A DNA stretch of 64,000 nucleotides from Methanosphaera cuniculi (lineage in GTDB: Archaea; Methanobacteriota; Methanobacteria; Methanobacteriales; Methanobacteriaceae), in NCBI RefSeq assembly GCF_003149675.1, contig NZ_LWMS01000020.1, positions 124,001 to 188,000 of the forward strand, in the 5' to 3' direction. The first letter of the stretch is position 1; each line of letters starts with the position of its first letter. This document shows, piece after piece, positions 9,112-18,166 of this stretch. The translations under genes and the position numbers were made by a program. The notes under the pieces were generated by a model that worked only from the letters and a program-made list of their open reading frames with translations, did not search any database and had not been told where the DNA came from.

Positions 9112-10968
9112 CTATTTTTGGAAATCTGCATCTATTGTGTCATCATCATTTGGGTTTGATCCGTTTGGTTGTTGCTGTTGTTGTGCTTGTTCTTGTGCTT
9201 GTTGTGCTTGTGCTGCTTGTTGGTAGATTTCTGCTCCTATTTCTTGTACTGTTTTATCGAGTATATCGGATTTTTCTTTAATTAATGCGATGTCATCTTT
9301 TTCTATTGCATCTTTTAAGTCTTGTTGTTGATCTTTAAGTAGTGATTTTTTATCATCTGCTAGTTGATCTTTAAGTTCATCGAGTGTTTTATCTACTGTG
9401 TATATGAGTGAGTCTGCTGTGTTTCTTACTTCGATTTCTTCTTGTCGTTTTTTGTCTTCTTCTGCGTGTGCTTCTGCTTCTTTTACTTTTTGTTCGATTT
9501 CTTCATCTGAAAGTTTGTTAGATGATGTGATTGTGATTTGTTGTTCTTTTCCTGTTCCTTTATCTTTTGCTGATACGTTGATGATTCCGTTTGCATCAAT
9601 ATCGAATGTTACTTCAATTTGTGGTGTTCCTCTTGGTGCTGATGGTATTCCTACAAGTTGGAAACGTCCAAGTGTTGTGTTGTCGTTTGCCATTGGTCTT
9701 TCTCCTTGTACAACGTGGATATCTACACTTGTTTGTCCATCTGCTGCTGTTGTGAAGATTTGACTTTTCTTAGTTGGTATTGTGGTGTTACGTTCTATGA
9801 GTTTTGTTGCTACTCCTCCCATGGTTTCAATACCAAGTGATAGTGGTGTTACATCAAGTAGTACTAGATCATCAATTTCTCCTGCAAGTACTCCTCCTTG
9901 GATTGCTGCTCCTGATGCTACACATTCCATTGGATCTATTCCACGTTCTACTTTTTGTCCTACAAATCTTTCAACGTAGCTTTGGATTGCTGGCATTCTT
10001 GTTGGTCCTCCTACGAGGATGATTTTATCTATGTCTCCACTTTGTAGTTTTGCATCATCTATTGCTTGTTTGATTGGTGCTCCACATCTTTGGATGATTG
10101 GATCTACAATTTCTTCGAGTTTTGCACGTGTTAGTGTTGTGTTTAGATGGAGTGGTCCTGATGCTGTTGCTGTGATGAATGGTAGGTTGATGTCTGTTGT
10201 GAGTGTTGTTGAAAGTTCTATTTTTGCTTTTTCTGCTGCTTCTCTTAGTCTTTGTGCTGATTGATCATCATTTAGGAGGTTTACTCCATTTTCTTTTTCG
10301 AATTCTTCAGCTAAATATTTCATGAGTGCTGTGTCCATGTCGGTTCCACCAAGTTGTGTGTCTCCGCTTGTGGATTGTACTTCAAATATTCCTTCTCCGA
10401 ATTCCATGATTGTTACATCAAGTGTTCCTCCTCCGAGGTCGAATACTAGTATGTTTACATCCTCTTCATCTGTTTTATCTAGTCCATATGCAAGACTTGC
10501 TGCTGTTGGTTCGTTTACAAGTCTTAATACTTCTAGTCCAGCGATTTTTCCTGCATCTTTAGTTGCTGTTCTTTGGTTGTCATCAAAGTATGCTGGTACT
10601 GTAATTACAGCTTTTTTAACTGGTTCTCCTAGGAATGATTCTGCATCTTTTTTAATTTTTTGTAGGATGTATGCTGATATTTCTTGTGGTGTGTAATCTT
10701 TTCCTTTGATATTTACTTTGTAGTCTGATCCCATGTGTCTTTTTATTGCACTGATTGTACTTTCTGGGTTTGTTACTGCTTGTCTTCTTGCTGGTTCTCC
10801 TACTAGTATTTCTCCATCATCTGTAAATGCTACGTAACTTGGGAATGATTTTCCGTATTGTGTTGCTCCTTCTGCACTTGGAATAATTGTTGGTTTTCCT
10901 CCAATTAGTGCTGCTGCTGCTGAGTTACTTGTTCCTAAGTCTATTCCAATTACTTTTTCTTCTGCCAT
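9112..10968 (-). CDS. dnaK: DnaK (Hsp70) chaperone
   Basis: 618 residues. The ATPase domain starts [14 protein letters not shown] and carries the phosphate-binding motif [11 protein letters not shown] and [11 protein letters not shown]. The substrate-binding domain begins around [16 protein letters not shown], and the tail is Q-rich, ending with acidic [11 protein letters not shown]. It refolds proteins in an ATP cycle with DnaJ and GrpE. The ATG follows AAGGTGA. Archaeal DnaK systems are thought to be acquired from bacteria, which fits the bacterial-like order grpE-dnaK-dnaJ. Confidence 0.99.
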   Translation of the reverse strand: MAEEKVIGIDLGTSNSAAAALIGGKPTIIPSAEGATQYGKSFPSYVAFTDDGEILVGEPARRQAVTNPESTISAIKRHMGSDYKVNIKGKDYTPQEISAYILQKIKKDAESFLGEPVKKAVITVPAYFDDNQRTATKDAGKIAGLEVLRLVNEPTAASLAYGLDKTDEEDVNILVFDLGGGTLDVTIMEFGEGIFEVQSTSGDTQLGGTDMDTALMKYLAEEFEKENGVNLLNDDQSAQRLREAAEKAKIELSTTLTTDINLPFITATASGPLHLNTTLTRAKLEEIVDPIIQRCGAPIKQAIDDAKLQSGDIDKIILVGGPTRMPAIQSYVERFVGQKVERGIDPMECVASGAAIQGGVLAGEIDDLVLLDVTPLSLGIETMGGVATKLIERNTTIPTKKSQIFTTAADGQTSVDIHVVQGERPMANDNTTLGRFQLVGIPSAPRGTPQIEVTFDIDANGIINVSAKDKGTGKEQQITITSSNKLSDEEIEQKVKEAEAHAEEDKKRQEEIEVRNTADSLIYTVDKTLDELKDQLADDKKSLLKDQQQDLKDAIEKDDIALIKEKSDILDKTVQEIGAEIYQQAAQAQQAQEQAQQQQQPNGSNPNDDDTIDADFQK

Positions 10969-11047
10969 ATGTATTCACCTTAAAAATTTTTTTTTATTTG
11001 ATTATCGTTATATTGTTATTTTTCATGTGTTATATTTTGAGGGGTGG

Positions 11048-11602
11048 TTATTTTTTGCATACTTTTACTTTTGAGTATCGTATGACTTTGTCATTTAGAG
11101 TGTAACCTTTTTGTAGATCTTGGATAATTTCGTTGTTTTCATAATCTGGGTTGTTTTCAGTTAGCATTGCTTCATGTTTGTATGGATCGAATTTTTCATG
11201 TTCTGCTGGTATTTCTTCTACTCCTTCATCTTTTAGTGTTTTTGTGAATTTTTTGTATATTAGTTCTACGCCTTCTTTTAGGTCTTTGTCATTTTCTACT
11301 TGTAGTGCTCGTTGTAGGTCTTCGTAGATTTCTAGCATGTTTAGTATTACGCCTTCATTTGCGTATTTTACGAATTCTTGTTTTTCTTTTTCTGATCGTT
11401 TTTTGAAGTTTTCGAAGTCTGCATGTATTCTTTGTAGTTTGTCTTTGTATTGTTGTATTGTTTCGTCTTTTTGTTTTAGAAGTTCTTCAGAGTCTGGTTG
11501 TTGTGGTTCATTATCTGTTTCTGGTTGTTGTTCTGCTTCTACTTCATCGAGTTCTTCTTTGATTTCTTCGATTGTTTCATCGTTTATTTCATCTTTACTC
11601 AT
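11048..11602 (-). CDS. grpE: GrpE nucleotide-exchange factor
   Basis: 184 residues. An acidic, Q/E-rich N-terminus leads into a long coiled coil (about 40-100, with the family stretch [17 protein letters not shown]) and the beta-domain (about 130-184, [13 protein letters not shown]). It releases ADP from DnaK. It is the first gene of the chaperone operon. The ATG follows AAAGGGTGTATAC. Its upstream region is shared with the divergent ArsR-like regulator and carries three palindromes; the nearest (11669-11683) abuts a TATA-like TATAATAAATA on the minus strand. Confidence 0.97.
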   Translation of the reverse strand: MSKDEINDETIEEIKEELDEVEAEQQPETDNEPQQPDSEELLKQKDETIQQYKDKLQRIHADFENFKKRSEKEKQEFVKYANEGVILNMLEIYEDLQRALQVENDKDLKEGVELIYKKFTKTLKDEGVEEIPAEHEKFDPYKHEAMLTENNPDYENNEIIQDLQKGYTLNDKVIRYSKVKVCKK

Positions 11603-11668
11603 GTATACACCCTTTTTGTGTTTTTTGGTATAGATATGGTTTAGGGTTATGAAGTTTTATTTATTATA

Positions 11669-11683
11669 GTAACCCTAAGTTAT
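11669..11683. promoter_or_regulatory. Operator-like palindrome 1 (grpE side)
   Basis: GTAACCCTAAGTTAT, an inverted repeat GTAAC-N5-GTTAT. On the minus strand it sits directly upstream of a TATA-like element serving grpE. It shares its sequence with the two other sites at 11747 and 11823. Confidence 0.7.
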
Positions 11684-11746
11684 ATTAATTTTTATTCTTA
11701 TTTATTATTTTAAAATTTTCTTATTATATATAGTTTATGGGTTTTA

Positions 11747-11761
11747 GTAACCAAAGGTTAT
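11747..11761. promoter_or_regulatory. Operator-like palindrome 2 (central)
   Basis: GTAACCAAAGGTTAT, the best inverted repeat of the three; the arms extend to TAGTAACC and GGTTATA. It is midway between the two divergent promoters, 78 bp from site 1 and 76 bp from site 3. Confidence 0.72.
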
Positions 11762-11822
11762 AAAAATATTATTCTAGTAATATATAATAAATATTAAACT
11801 ATATAAACCTTTTGGTCTTTTA

Positions 11823-11837
11823 GTAACCTAAGGTAAT
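11823..11837. promoter_or_regulatory. Operator-like palindrome 3 (regulator side)
   Basis: GTAACCTAAGGTAAT, with one arm slightly degenerate. It lies immediately upstream of TTTATATAATG, the likely TATA box of the ArsR-like regulator gene, which would allow autoregulation. Confidence 0.68.
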
Positions 11838-11924
11838 ATTTATATAATGATATAAATAAATAATAAAAACAAGCAAAAAAAAGGAAAAAATCAAAAGCAT
11901 AAAAACACAAAAAGGAGGGAAAAA

Positions 11925-12440
11925 ATGAATTTAGAAGCAGTACTTGATGTAATAGGATGCAAAACAAGACGAGACATACTAGCACTACTAACTGAAGAAC
12001 CAAAATTCGTAAGTGAAATATCACAACAACTAGATATTGGACAAAAAGCAATAATTGGACATCTAAAAGCAATGGAAGAACTAGGATTAATAAATCCAAC
12101 ATACAAAAAAATAGAACGAGGAAGACCAAGAAAATACTACGAAATAACACAAGGAGTAGAAATAAAAATATTCATAAAACCAGACAAAATAAACATGCAC
12201 ATGCTAGGTGAAGAATTCACAGAACTATATCACATAGAAGAAAGACTCTACAATGGAGACATAGAAGCAATAGCAGACCTAAAAACACTAATTAAAAAAT
12301 ATAAAAACGCACTAAAATACGCAGAAGAACTACTAAAACAAGTAGAATTCCCACATCAACAAAAAAATGAGAAAAAAACCATAATTACCGATATTACAAA
12401 AGCAATACCTGAATACAAAATCAAAGACCAAAAACATTAA
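11925..12440 (+). CDS. ArsR-like winged-helix regulator, probable heat-shock repressor
   Basis: 171 residues. The winged-helix domain covers about 1-80, with ALLTEEPKFVSEISQQL (helix 2), GQKAIIGHLKAMEELGL (recognition helix) and a wing KIERGRPRKYYEIT. The rest is helical and charged, suited to dimerisation. It resembles the archaeal heat-shock repressors Phr and HSR1 in design, and it sits divergently from grpE-dnaK-dnaJ with three shared palindromes in between. Very strong AAAGGAGG Shine-Dalgarno sequence. The family call is firm; control of the chaperone operon is inferred from context. Confidence 0.82.
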   Translation: MNLEAVLDVIGCKTRRDILALLTEEPKFVSEISQQLDIGQKAIIGHLKAMEELGLINPTYKKIERGRPRKYYEITQGVEIKIFIKPDKINMHMLGEEFTELYHIEERLYNGDIEAIADLKTLIKKYKNALKYAEELLKQVEFPHQQKNEKKTIITDITKAIPEYKIKDQKH

Positions 12441-12550
12441 AAAATTTATATACTAAAAACAAAACAAATATATTATAAGATATATACTCAGATAATAAAA
12501 CTTAGTATATTATTACTGCTAATAAAAAAATATAAACGGTGAAAAAAATT

Positions 12551-13501
12551 ATGGATAAAAAGATAATCTTATCCCTTGTTATAGTAGCCCTTATAGGAAT
12601 AGTAGCAGCTACATATCAAATAAACATAAACGACGATGACATACTCAACCCATTTTCAAGCGTTGATACAGAAGACTCACCAATAACAGACACACTAGCA
12701 ACACCAGCACAAGCAGCATCACAAGGAGCAAATAACCAAATATCAGACGCACAAAAACAAGCACAAGCACAACAAGCAAAAGACCAAGCACAAGCTGCTC
12801 AAGGCCAAGCACAACCAACTCAAGGTCAAGACAACTCACAAAATCAACAACAGCAAGGTTCAGCACTAATCACATCAGAAAATCCAGTAACAGTAAATGA
12901 AGGACAACAATCTGGAGATGGAAAAACATCACAACAAAATAACAATCCTAATGGTAACCCAACAAGCTCAGATAGTAATTCTGGAGGTAACCCAACAAGC
13001 TCAGATAGTAATTCTGGAGGTAACCCAACAAGCTCAGATAGTAATTCTGGAGGTAACCCAACAAGCTCAGATAGTAATTCTGGAGGTAACCCAACAAGTC
13101 CAGATAGCAATCATGGAGGTAACCCAACAGATCGAGGAGATAATCCATCACCAAATCCAAATCCACAACCAACACCAGATACAGATTCAGACAATAACAT
13201 CTTAACAAAAGCACAAGCATACGCATACATAATAAAACAAGACATTGGAGATCTTCAAATACAACAAGGTTCTGGATATATAGATACTGGAGCAAATAAT
13301 GAAAAATACATAGTATTCCTTGCACACAACCCAAAAGGTCCAAATCCAAATGAAGTATTCCACGTATGGATTCCACAAGATAAAAACAGTGGATTTTCAT
13401 GGTTTATCTATGAAGATGGTACAGGACCTAAAGATGTAGATCCAGTAAATGAAGGAAACAATACACAAGATAATACAAATAACACAAATAACACAAATTA
13501 A
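12551..13501 (+). CDS. Membrane-anchored, repeat-rich surface protein, unknown function
   Basis: Starting at the ATG at 12551, which GGTGA precedes by eight bases (the GTG at 12539 overlaps that Shine-Dalgarno sequence), the protein has a short basic N-terminus and one hydrophobic helix (IILSLVIVALIGIVAATY). A long extracellular stretch rich in Q, A, N and S follows, with an 11-residue repeat GNPTSSDSNSG in four identical copies and one or two diverged ones, then a Pro-rich stalk (PSPNPNPQPTPDTD). A compact C-terminal domain of about 80 residues (LTKAQAYAYIIKQDIG to WFIYEDGTGPKDVD) looks folded. The tail is Asn/Thr-rich. A pseudomurein-associated surface protein is plausible; function unknown. 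Confidence 0.78.
   Translation: MDKKIILSLVIVALIGIVAATYQININDDDILNPFSSVDTEDSPITDTLATPAQAASQGANNQISDAQKQAQAQQAKDQAQAAQGQAQPTQGQDNSQNQQQQGSALITSENPVTVNEGQQSGDGKTSQQNNNPNGNPTSSDSNSGGNPTSSDSNSGGNPTSSDSNSGGNPTSSDSNSGGNPTSPDSNHGGNPTDRGDNPSPNPNPQPTPDTDSDNNILTKAQAYAYIIKQDIGDLQIQQGSGYIDTGANNEKYIVFLAHNPKGPNPNEVFHVWIPQDKNSGFSWFIYEDGTGPKDVDPVNEGNNTQDNTNNTNNTN
12953..13117 (+). repeat. 33-bp tandem repeat, five units
   Basis: Units start at 12953, 12986, 13019, 13052 and 13085. The first four are identical at DNA level and encode GNPTSSDSNSG. The fifth is diverged (SPDSNHG), and a partial sixth begins at 13118. The length is a multiple of three, so copy-number change keeps the frame. Confidence 0.95.
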
Positions 13502-13850
13502 GGAAGAAAAATAAAATATAATTAGAATGAATTAATTTCTAAAGTTTTTTCATTTACCTACATTATATTTTATACAATCATAATTTTTTTGAATGTAGTG
13601 TAAATTATTCTTATAAAAACATGAAACTAAAGAGTCTAATAGTTTTTATAACATGAGATAATTTATAATGACAAAAATTTTTTGAGAATTTTTTTTATTT
13701 TCTCAAAAAAAAAACTTTTTTTTTAAATTTTTTTAAATAAACTTTTATAATAGTCTACTTTTTTTGATTTATTAAATATTACTTTATATTTTATAGTAAA
13801 GTATATATATAATAATATATAAACAATAATAATAGTAGAATGTAATATAT
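13502..13850. other. Non-coding spacer before tRNA-Arg pair
   Basis: About 350 bp of A/T-rich sequence with one strong hairpin (annotated separately) and TATA-like sequence near 13800-13825 for the following tRNA. Nothing else is seen. Confidence 0.5.
13678..13710 (+). terminator. Perfect 11-bp hairpin followed by T-run
   Basis: TTTTTTGAGAA (13678-13688) pairs exactly with TTCTCAAAAAA (13700-13710) across an 11-nt loop. An A-run and then a T-run follow. It is probably a transcription end, although it lies about 180 bp past the surface-protein stop. Confidence 0.5.
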
Positions 13851-13925
13851 GGGCCTGTAGCCTAGACTGGATAGGGCGTTGGACTTCTAATCCAAAGGCC
13901 GGGGGTTCAAATCCCCCCAGGTCCG
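13851..13925 (+). tRNA. tRNA-Arg (TCT)
   Basis: Acceptor GGGCCTG pairs with CAGGTCC (one G-U), discriminator G. The D-arm is GCCTAGACTGGATAGGGC, the anticodon loop CTTCTAA, and the T-arm GGGGGTTCAAATCCCCC. 75 nt, CCA not encoded. It decodes AGA, the common Arg codon in this AT-rich genome. Confidence 0.95.
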
Positions 13926-14041
13926 CTATCTATTAACTACTAGAATGAAACTACTTTTTTTTAATAATTTATTATATAATTTAACTATTTTTATATGAAA
14001 TTAACCTATTTATTTAGTTGAATCTTAGAATTTAATTTTAT

Positions 14042-14116
14042 GGGTTTGTAGCCCAGTCTGGATAGGGCACCAGACTCCTAATCTGGAGATCGAGGGTTCA
14101 AATCCCTCCAAATCCG
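14042..14116 (+). tRNA. tRNA-Arg (CCT)
   Basis: Acceptor GGGTTTG pairs with CAAATCC, discriminator G. The anticodon loop is CTCCTAA and the T-arm GAGGGTTCAAATCCCTC. 75 nt, CCA not encoded. It reads AGG. It is 116 bp downstream of tRNA-Arg(TCT) and similar to it in the D-arm, suggesting an old tandem duplication. Confidence 0.95.
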
Positions 14117-14292
14117 TTAATTTTTATTACTACTTCTTTTTCTATTTTTTTTAATAATTTATATTATTATAAGTTATAAGTTAATAAGTTATTATTATAA
14201 ATAGTTTAAATTTGAAAAAATTGATTCATAAAATAAGTATTTCTTAAGAAAAAAAAAGAGAATTTGTTTTTATTTTTTTTAAGGTTTATAAA

Positions 14293-14316
14293 AAAAGGAA
14301 GAGTTGTATTCCCTTT
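14293..14316 (-). terminator. Hairpin after 30-aa peptide gene
   Basis: On the minus strand AAAGGGAA (14309-14316) pairs with TTCCTTTT (14293-14300) with one bulge, followed by a T-rich run. It lies about 10 bp past the stop of the small membrane peptide gene. Confidence 0.5.
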
Positions 14317-14326
14317 CTTTATTATT

Positions 14327-14419
14327 CTAGTATTTAAGTGCACTGCCCATTATTTGTCCGATTAATGTTACAATTACAACTCCAGCAAAGATAACAGCAC
14401 CAATTGTTAAAAAGTCCAT
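14327..14419 (-). CDS. 30-residue single-helix membrane peptide, unknown
   Basis: ATG at 14419, 30 codons, stop TAG. The peptide begins MDFLTIGAVIFAGVVIVTLI and ends GQIMGSALKY: one transmembrane helix and a short basic tail. AAGAGGTAAT precedes the start at good spacing, an A/T-rich TATA-like run (ATATATATAAAG) lies upstream, and a hairpin with T-run follows, so this looks like a real small transcript. It could be a small subunit of a membrane complex or a free small membrane protein. It lacks the long flanking inverted repeats of the micro-elements at 53-58 kb. Confidence 0.6.
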   Translation of the reverse strand: MDFLTIGAVIFAGVVIVTLIGQIMGSALKY

Positions 14420-14559
14420 AATATTACCTCTTATTAATCATTTTTTTGACATTTATCTTTTTTGTAAATAATAAAAAAATAAATTTTTTGAATTTTCTAC
14501 TTTAAGAAATTCATTGATTATTACTTTATATATATTTTTTATATACTATTTAATCTTTT

Positions 14560-15717
14560 TTAATCATACACTACTTTACCATATAATCCTCCACGTCCAG
14601 GTGTTACATTTAGTGTATTATTACGATATGATTTTAATGCATTTGCAAGTAGCATATCAACATGTTCTATCTTATCTAACTCAACATTAAGTAGTATGTC
14701 TATTTCTGTTTTAAATAGTTCAATTAGACGTTCATATCTGGATTGTACATATTTTGTCATAACACCTTTATTATGTATTGAACTTAAAAGTTCAGCTAAT
14801 GGTAATATGTATCGATATTCAGGACGATCTTCAGGATGTATTGGAACATCACTTGTTGCAAGTTCTTCAATTCTTCCTTTTACTCCCTTTTTAATTACTC
14901 CCCCACATACATCACATTTCATGTTGAGTTTTTGTGCATCATGTATGTTAAATATTTTATAACAGTCAATACAACCTGTTTCATGGTATTTTCCCATTCT
15001 TGGGTCAAATCCATAATTTTTTATAATATCATTATCTTTTATTGATGTACGTACATCTTCAAATGATAGATTTTTTATCTCCATTGTGTTAAATTCTCGT
15101 CCCATTCTATGTGGCCATGGTGAGTGTGAATCAGAATTAGTTAGAAATGTATAATTTTTTAGTTCATCAATTCTATCAGCAAGATATGTGTCACTTGAAA
15201 GTCCTAGTTCTACAAAGTCAGCCATTCGATTATCATAACAATCAGAGATTCTATCATATGATTTGTATATTCCTGTCCATGGTGTAAATATATGAGCAGG
15301 TCCTATGATACAGTTATAATCACGTGCTATGTCCATTATTTCTGTTCCTCTCATTCGTATTTTTGGTCTTCCATCTGCATCCATGTTTTTTACTATGAAT
15401 TCATCACGCATCTGCCATGCTGTTTCAATAGATGGTATTAGTATTAGATGGTGTATTCTTTGATTATCTTCTACTTCTGTTGTTGTGATAAATTTTGTGT
15501 TTGACGTTTCATCTTTTAGTTGATATATTCCTGTATCATCTATTTGTGTTAGATTATCTTCAAGTTCTCCTAGCCATTTTGAGTGTAGTGCATCTCCTGT
15601 TGCTATTAAATCTAATCCCTTTTTTTCGGATTCTTTTGCCATAATGTCAGATTGCATACTTTTTGATGTTGCCATTGAGTATTTACTATGAACATGTAAA
15701 TCTGAATTTATCTGCAT
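14560..15717 (-). CDS. Endonuclease Q family (PHP-domain DNA repair nuclease)
   Basis: 385 residues. The PHP domain starts SDLHVHSKYSMATSK (metal ligands D6, H8, H10) and continues with GLDLIATGDALHSKWL, GPAHIFTPWTGIY and TNSDSHSPWPHRMGRE. A zinc ribbon follows (CIDCYKIF, then KCDVCGG), then a helical C-terminal region. This layout matches EndoQ, which cuts DNA 5' of deaminated bases such as hypoxanthine, uracil and AP sites. The ATG follows GAGGAG. It is followed by the tRNA-Arg spacer and stands alone. The family call is good; the substrate is inferred from the family. Confidence 0.85.
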   Translation of the reverse strand: MQINSDLHVHSKYSMATSKSMQSDIMAKESEKKGLDLIATGDALHSKWLGELEDNLTQIDDTGIYQLKDETSNTKFITTTEVEDNQRIHHLILIPSIETAWQMRDEFIVKNMDADGRPKIRMRGTEIMDIARDYNCIIGPAHIFTPWTGIYKSYDRISDCYDNRMADFVELGLSSDTYLADRIDELKNYTFLTNSDSHSPWPHRMGREFNTMEIKNLSFEDVRTSIKDNDIIKNYGFDPRMGKYHETGCIDCYKIFNIHDAQKLNMKCDVCGGVIKKGVKGRIEELATSDVPIHPEDRPEYRYILPLAELLSSIHNKGVMTKYVQSRYERLIELFKTEIDILLNVELDKIEHVDMLLANALKSYRNNTLNVTPGRGGLYGKVVYD

Positions 15718-15867
15718 ATAAAATTATTCTCCTCTTTTTTTTATCTTCTTTTTTTTATCAGGTGCTGGAATGTGAGTTTTTATTTAAAAAAATGAAAAAA
15801 AATTGTTTTAAAAAAAAAGTTTGTAAGGGTGGTGAATCTATTTTTTTAGAAAAAAATAATAGTAATT

Positions 15868-16644
15868 TTATCCTATGTATCTTAAATCATCATTTGGTTT
15901 TGATACTTGTTGTTCTACCATTTGGTTTAATTGTGGGTTTAATGATAGTCTTTTAAGTGTATCTTCTACTTTTTCATTAAGTTCTTCTAAGTCCATATCG
16001 AATTTTAGTATTTCAAAGAGTACTTTTAGTACTTCTATTGCTGCTGATGGGTCAATGTAGAATCCTGGTGTTTCACCCATTAGACATGCTGCTGGTATAT
16101 TTTTTTGATCTGCAAAATGAAGCAGTAGTCCTGATGCTCCAACGATTGATCCACCTTCATCTTTTCGTATGAGTGTATTTTCAAGTTCTAGTATTTCATC
16201 AAGTACTTCTTTTTGGTTTGATGCTACGAATACTCGATTTTTTTCTATCATTTCACCTGTTCCTAGTCCACCGAGTGTGTATATTTTAGTAGCTCCAAGT
16301 TGTTCGAAGTATTCCATTAATGTTCTTGAGAGTGCTATTTGTCCTTCAAATTCTGTTGCCTGGGAGTTTCCTGTTAGTATTATTACATCTAAGTTGTTTT
16401 CTCCGAAATCTTTTAGGTAGTAGAACTCATTTTTCATGTAGTCTATTAGTCCTTCTTTTGTTACTGTTACTTGTGGTGGGAAGTAGTCTGATTCTAGTTC
16501 TGCAAATTTGGTTGCATCAAGTTGTTTTATTAATTGATCTACCACTATTTTTCCTACAAATCCTATTCCTGGAAGTCCTTCAAGAACTATTGGATTTTCA
16601 AATTCTACTTCTTCTATTTGATTTATTGTTGTTTTATCATCCAT
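15868..16644 (-). CDS. PAC2-family proteasome assembly chaperone
   Basis: 258 residues of the archaeal PAC2 family (PbaA/PbaB relatives). Family landmarks: IVLEGLPGIGFVGKIVVDQL at the N-terminus, VIILTGNSQ, GLGTGEMIEKNRVFVA, SGLLLHFADQKNIPAACLMGETPG, and a helical tail (DLEELNEKVEDTLKRL). Related proteins help assemble the 20S proteasome. It follows nop10 in the ribosomal/translation operon, the usual place in Euryarchaeota. Start ATG with a weak upstream TAGGGATGAG. Confidence 0.88.
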   Translation of the reverse strand: MDDKTTINQIEEVEFENPIVLEGLPGIGFVGKIVVDQLIKQLDATKFAELESDYFPPQVTVTKEGLIDYMKNEFYYLKDFGENNLDVIILTGNSQATEFEGQIALSRTLMEYFEQLGATKIYTLGGLGTGEMIEKNRVFVASNQKEVLDEILELENTLIRKDEGGSIVGASGLLLHFADQKNIPAACLMGETPGFYIDPSAAIEVLKVLFEILKFDMDLEELNEKVEDTLKRLSLNPQLNQMVEQQVSKPNDDLRYIG

Positions 16645-16699
16645 TGTTTGCTCATCCCTACCTAATTTAATATTTTTTAATTTAATTTAAAATCTTATT

Positions 16700-16879
16700 T
16701 TATCCTTCTTTTTGTTGTTGTTCTTGTTGTTTTTTTAGTATACGTCTATATTTTCCATATTTATCTTGTGGTGAATAACGGGCTGGATATATTACGCCTG
16801 TTTTAACATTACAATTTGGACATATGTCATCTAGTGTATATTCTCCACACTCATTACAACGTCTCATTTGAAATTTCAT
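16700..16879 (-). CDS. nop10: Nop10, H/ACA RNP and rRNA pseudouridylation component
   Basis: A 59-residue protein from the ATG at 16879 (MKFQMRRCNECGEYTL). Zinc ligands are in RRCNECG and DICPNC, followed by the conserved YSPQDKYGKYRRILKKQ. A longer in-frame start would add residues unlike any Nop10. No Shine-Dalgarno sequence is visible, but AATATAAAC lies about 27 bp upstream of the ATG on the coding strand, suggesting its own promoter and a nearly leaderless mRNA. Nop10 binds Cbf5 in the H/ACA guide RNP. The C-terminus has a Q/E/K-rich tail. Confidence 0.93.
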   Translation of the reverse strand: MKFQMRRCNECGEYTLDDICPNCNVKTGVIYPARYSPQDKYGKYRRILKKQQEQQQKEG

Positions 16880-16955
16880 ATGTATATAATTATTCTTTGT
16901 ATGAGGTTTATATTTTTGTATGTTTATCTTATAATACACTTGCAAGTTATGATTA

Positions 16956-17936
16956 TTATTTAAATTGTTTCATGAAATCTTCAAGTTCTTCTTGTATTTT
17001 ATCAAGTTCTGATGATCCTACATGTCCTAAGTATGAGTTAAAACATGTGAGTTTTGAACCTGGAATTAATGTATGCATTGGAATTGCATCAAGTTCTGGT
17101 GGGAAGTATTGATCTTCATATATTGCTATAATCATGGTTTTTGCTGTTATATTATCTATAATATCAGTTAAATCATGATTCATACTTGCAACACACCTGT
17201 AGTATGCATCATATACATCTTCTTTTGAATCTTCATGTGCAAATTCATCCATTGCTTCTTTTATTTCACAGTTAGATTGATCCATATAAAATTGTCTAGA
17301 TAAACCAAAAGAATACGTAGCCTTACTTGCAATTTCAAGAGATCTTATGAGTGATGCATCAGTTGGATTATCATGGAAGTTAGGATCAGATTCTATAATA
17401 TCATATAAAAGTTGTGATAAAACATAATTCTGACCACCTACTTTATAACTACTTACAAGTGAAATTAGAAAATCAATTGAATCAGGATAATTACAAGCCC
17501 AACTAATAGCTTCAAAACCACCCATAGAATTTCCAATTACTCCTTTAAGATGTTTAATATTAAATTTCTCTTCAATAAATACCTTATTAAAATTCACCAT
17601 ATCAAGTATTGTATAACTAGGAAAGTCAGCTTCTAAATTTGATGTACTTGGAGAACAACTACCAGGACTTCCTAATGTTGAAAGAGATATAAAGAAAAAT
17701 AACTCAGGATCAAAAGGTAAATTACTTCCCACAGCTTTACTTATACGTTTTATAGAGCCATAATCACCTGTTGTACCATGAAAATATAAAATAGCATTTA
17801 TAATATGTCCTTCATCATCATATTGTGGCTTACCAAATGTAGTATACTCCACCACCTGATCTTTAAGTATACGACCATTTTCAAATTTAAATTCATCTAA
17901 TGTATAATATTGAGCTTCCAAATCTTTTAAATCCAT
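16956..17936 (-). CDS. Alpha/beta hydrolase of the homoserine O-acetyltransferase (MetX)-like family
   Basis: 326 residues. The oxyanion region is ILYFHGTTGDYG, the nucleophile elbow GNSMGGFEAISWA, the acid is probably in YEDQYFPPE, and the catalytic His is in YLGHVGSS. A lid of helices lies between about 180 and 260. This matches MetX-like acyltransferases or hydrolases; the true acetyltransferases keep the same triad, so the substrate cannot be decided here. It sits between aIF2-alpha and nop10, which are usually adjacent, and appears to be an insertion in that operon. The start follows GGAGGT. Confidence 0.78.
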   Translation of the reverse strand: MDLKDLEAQYYTLDEFKFENGRILKDQVVEYTTFGKPQYDDEGHIINAILYFHGTTGDYGSIKRISKAVGSNLPFDPELFFFISLSTLGSPGSCSPSTSNLEADFPSYTILDMVNFNKVFIEEKFNIKHLKGVIGNSMGGFEAISWACNYPDSIDFLISLVSSYKVGGQNYVLSQLLYDIIESDPNFHDNPTDASLIRSLEIASKATYSFGLSRQFYMDQSNCEIKEAMDEFAHEDSKEDVYDAYYRCVASMNHDLTDIIDNITAKTMIIAIYEDQYFPPELDAIPMHTLIPGSKLTCFNSYLGHVGSSELDKIQEELEDFMKQFK

Positions 17937-18166
17937 AACTCATACTACCTCCACTTATCTAATTTTCTTTTATAAAAAATATTTTTTTTAAATCAATACA
18001 TATTATATTACCTAATTAAATATTAAAATACTTCTATCTTGAAATTATTCTATTAAAAAAAAAGTAGTATGCTATTTTATTAGAAAATTTATCTATTTAA
18101 AAAAAGAGTTTAATTTTTATAAAAATTTAAAAAAAAAGTGTGTGAGAAAAATATTAAATATCTTTC

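Noticed and set aside
12953-13130. Regularly spaced repeats that could suggest a CRISPR array
   Set aside because: The 33-bp units are contiguous with no spacers, keep one open reading frame and encode a peptide repeat. They are coding tandem repeats.
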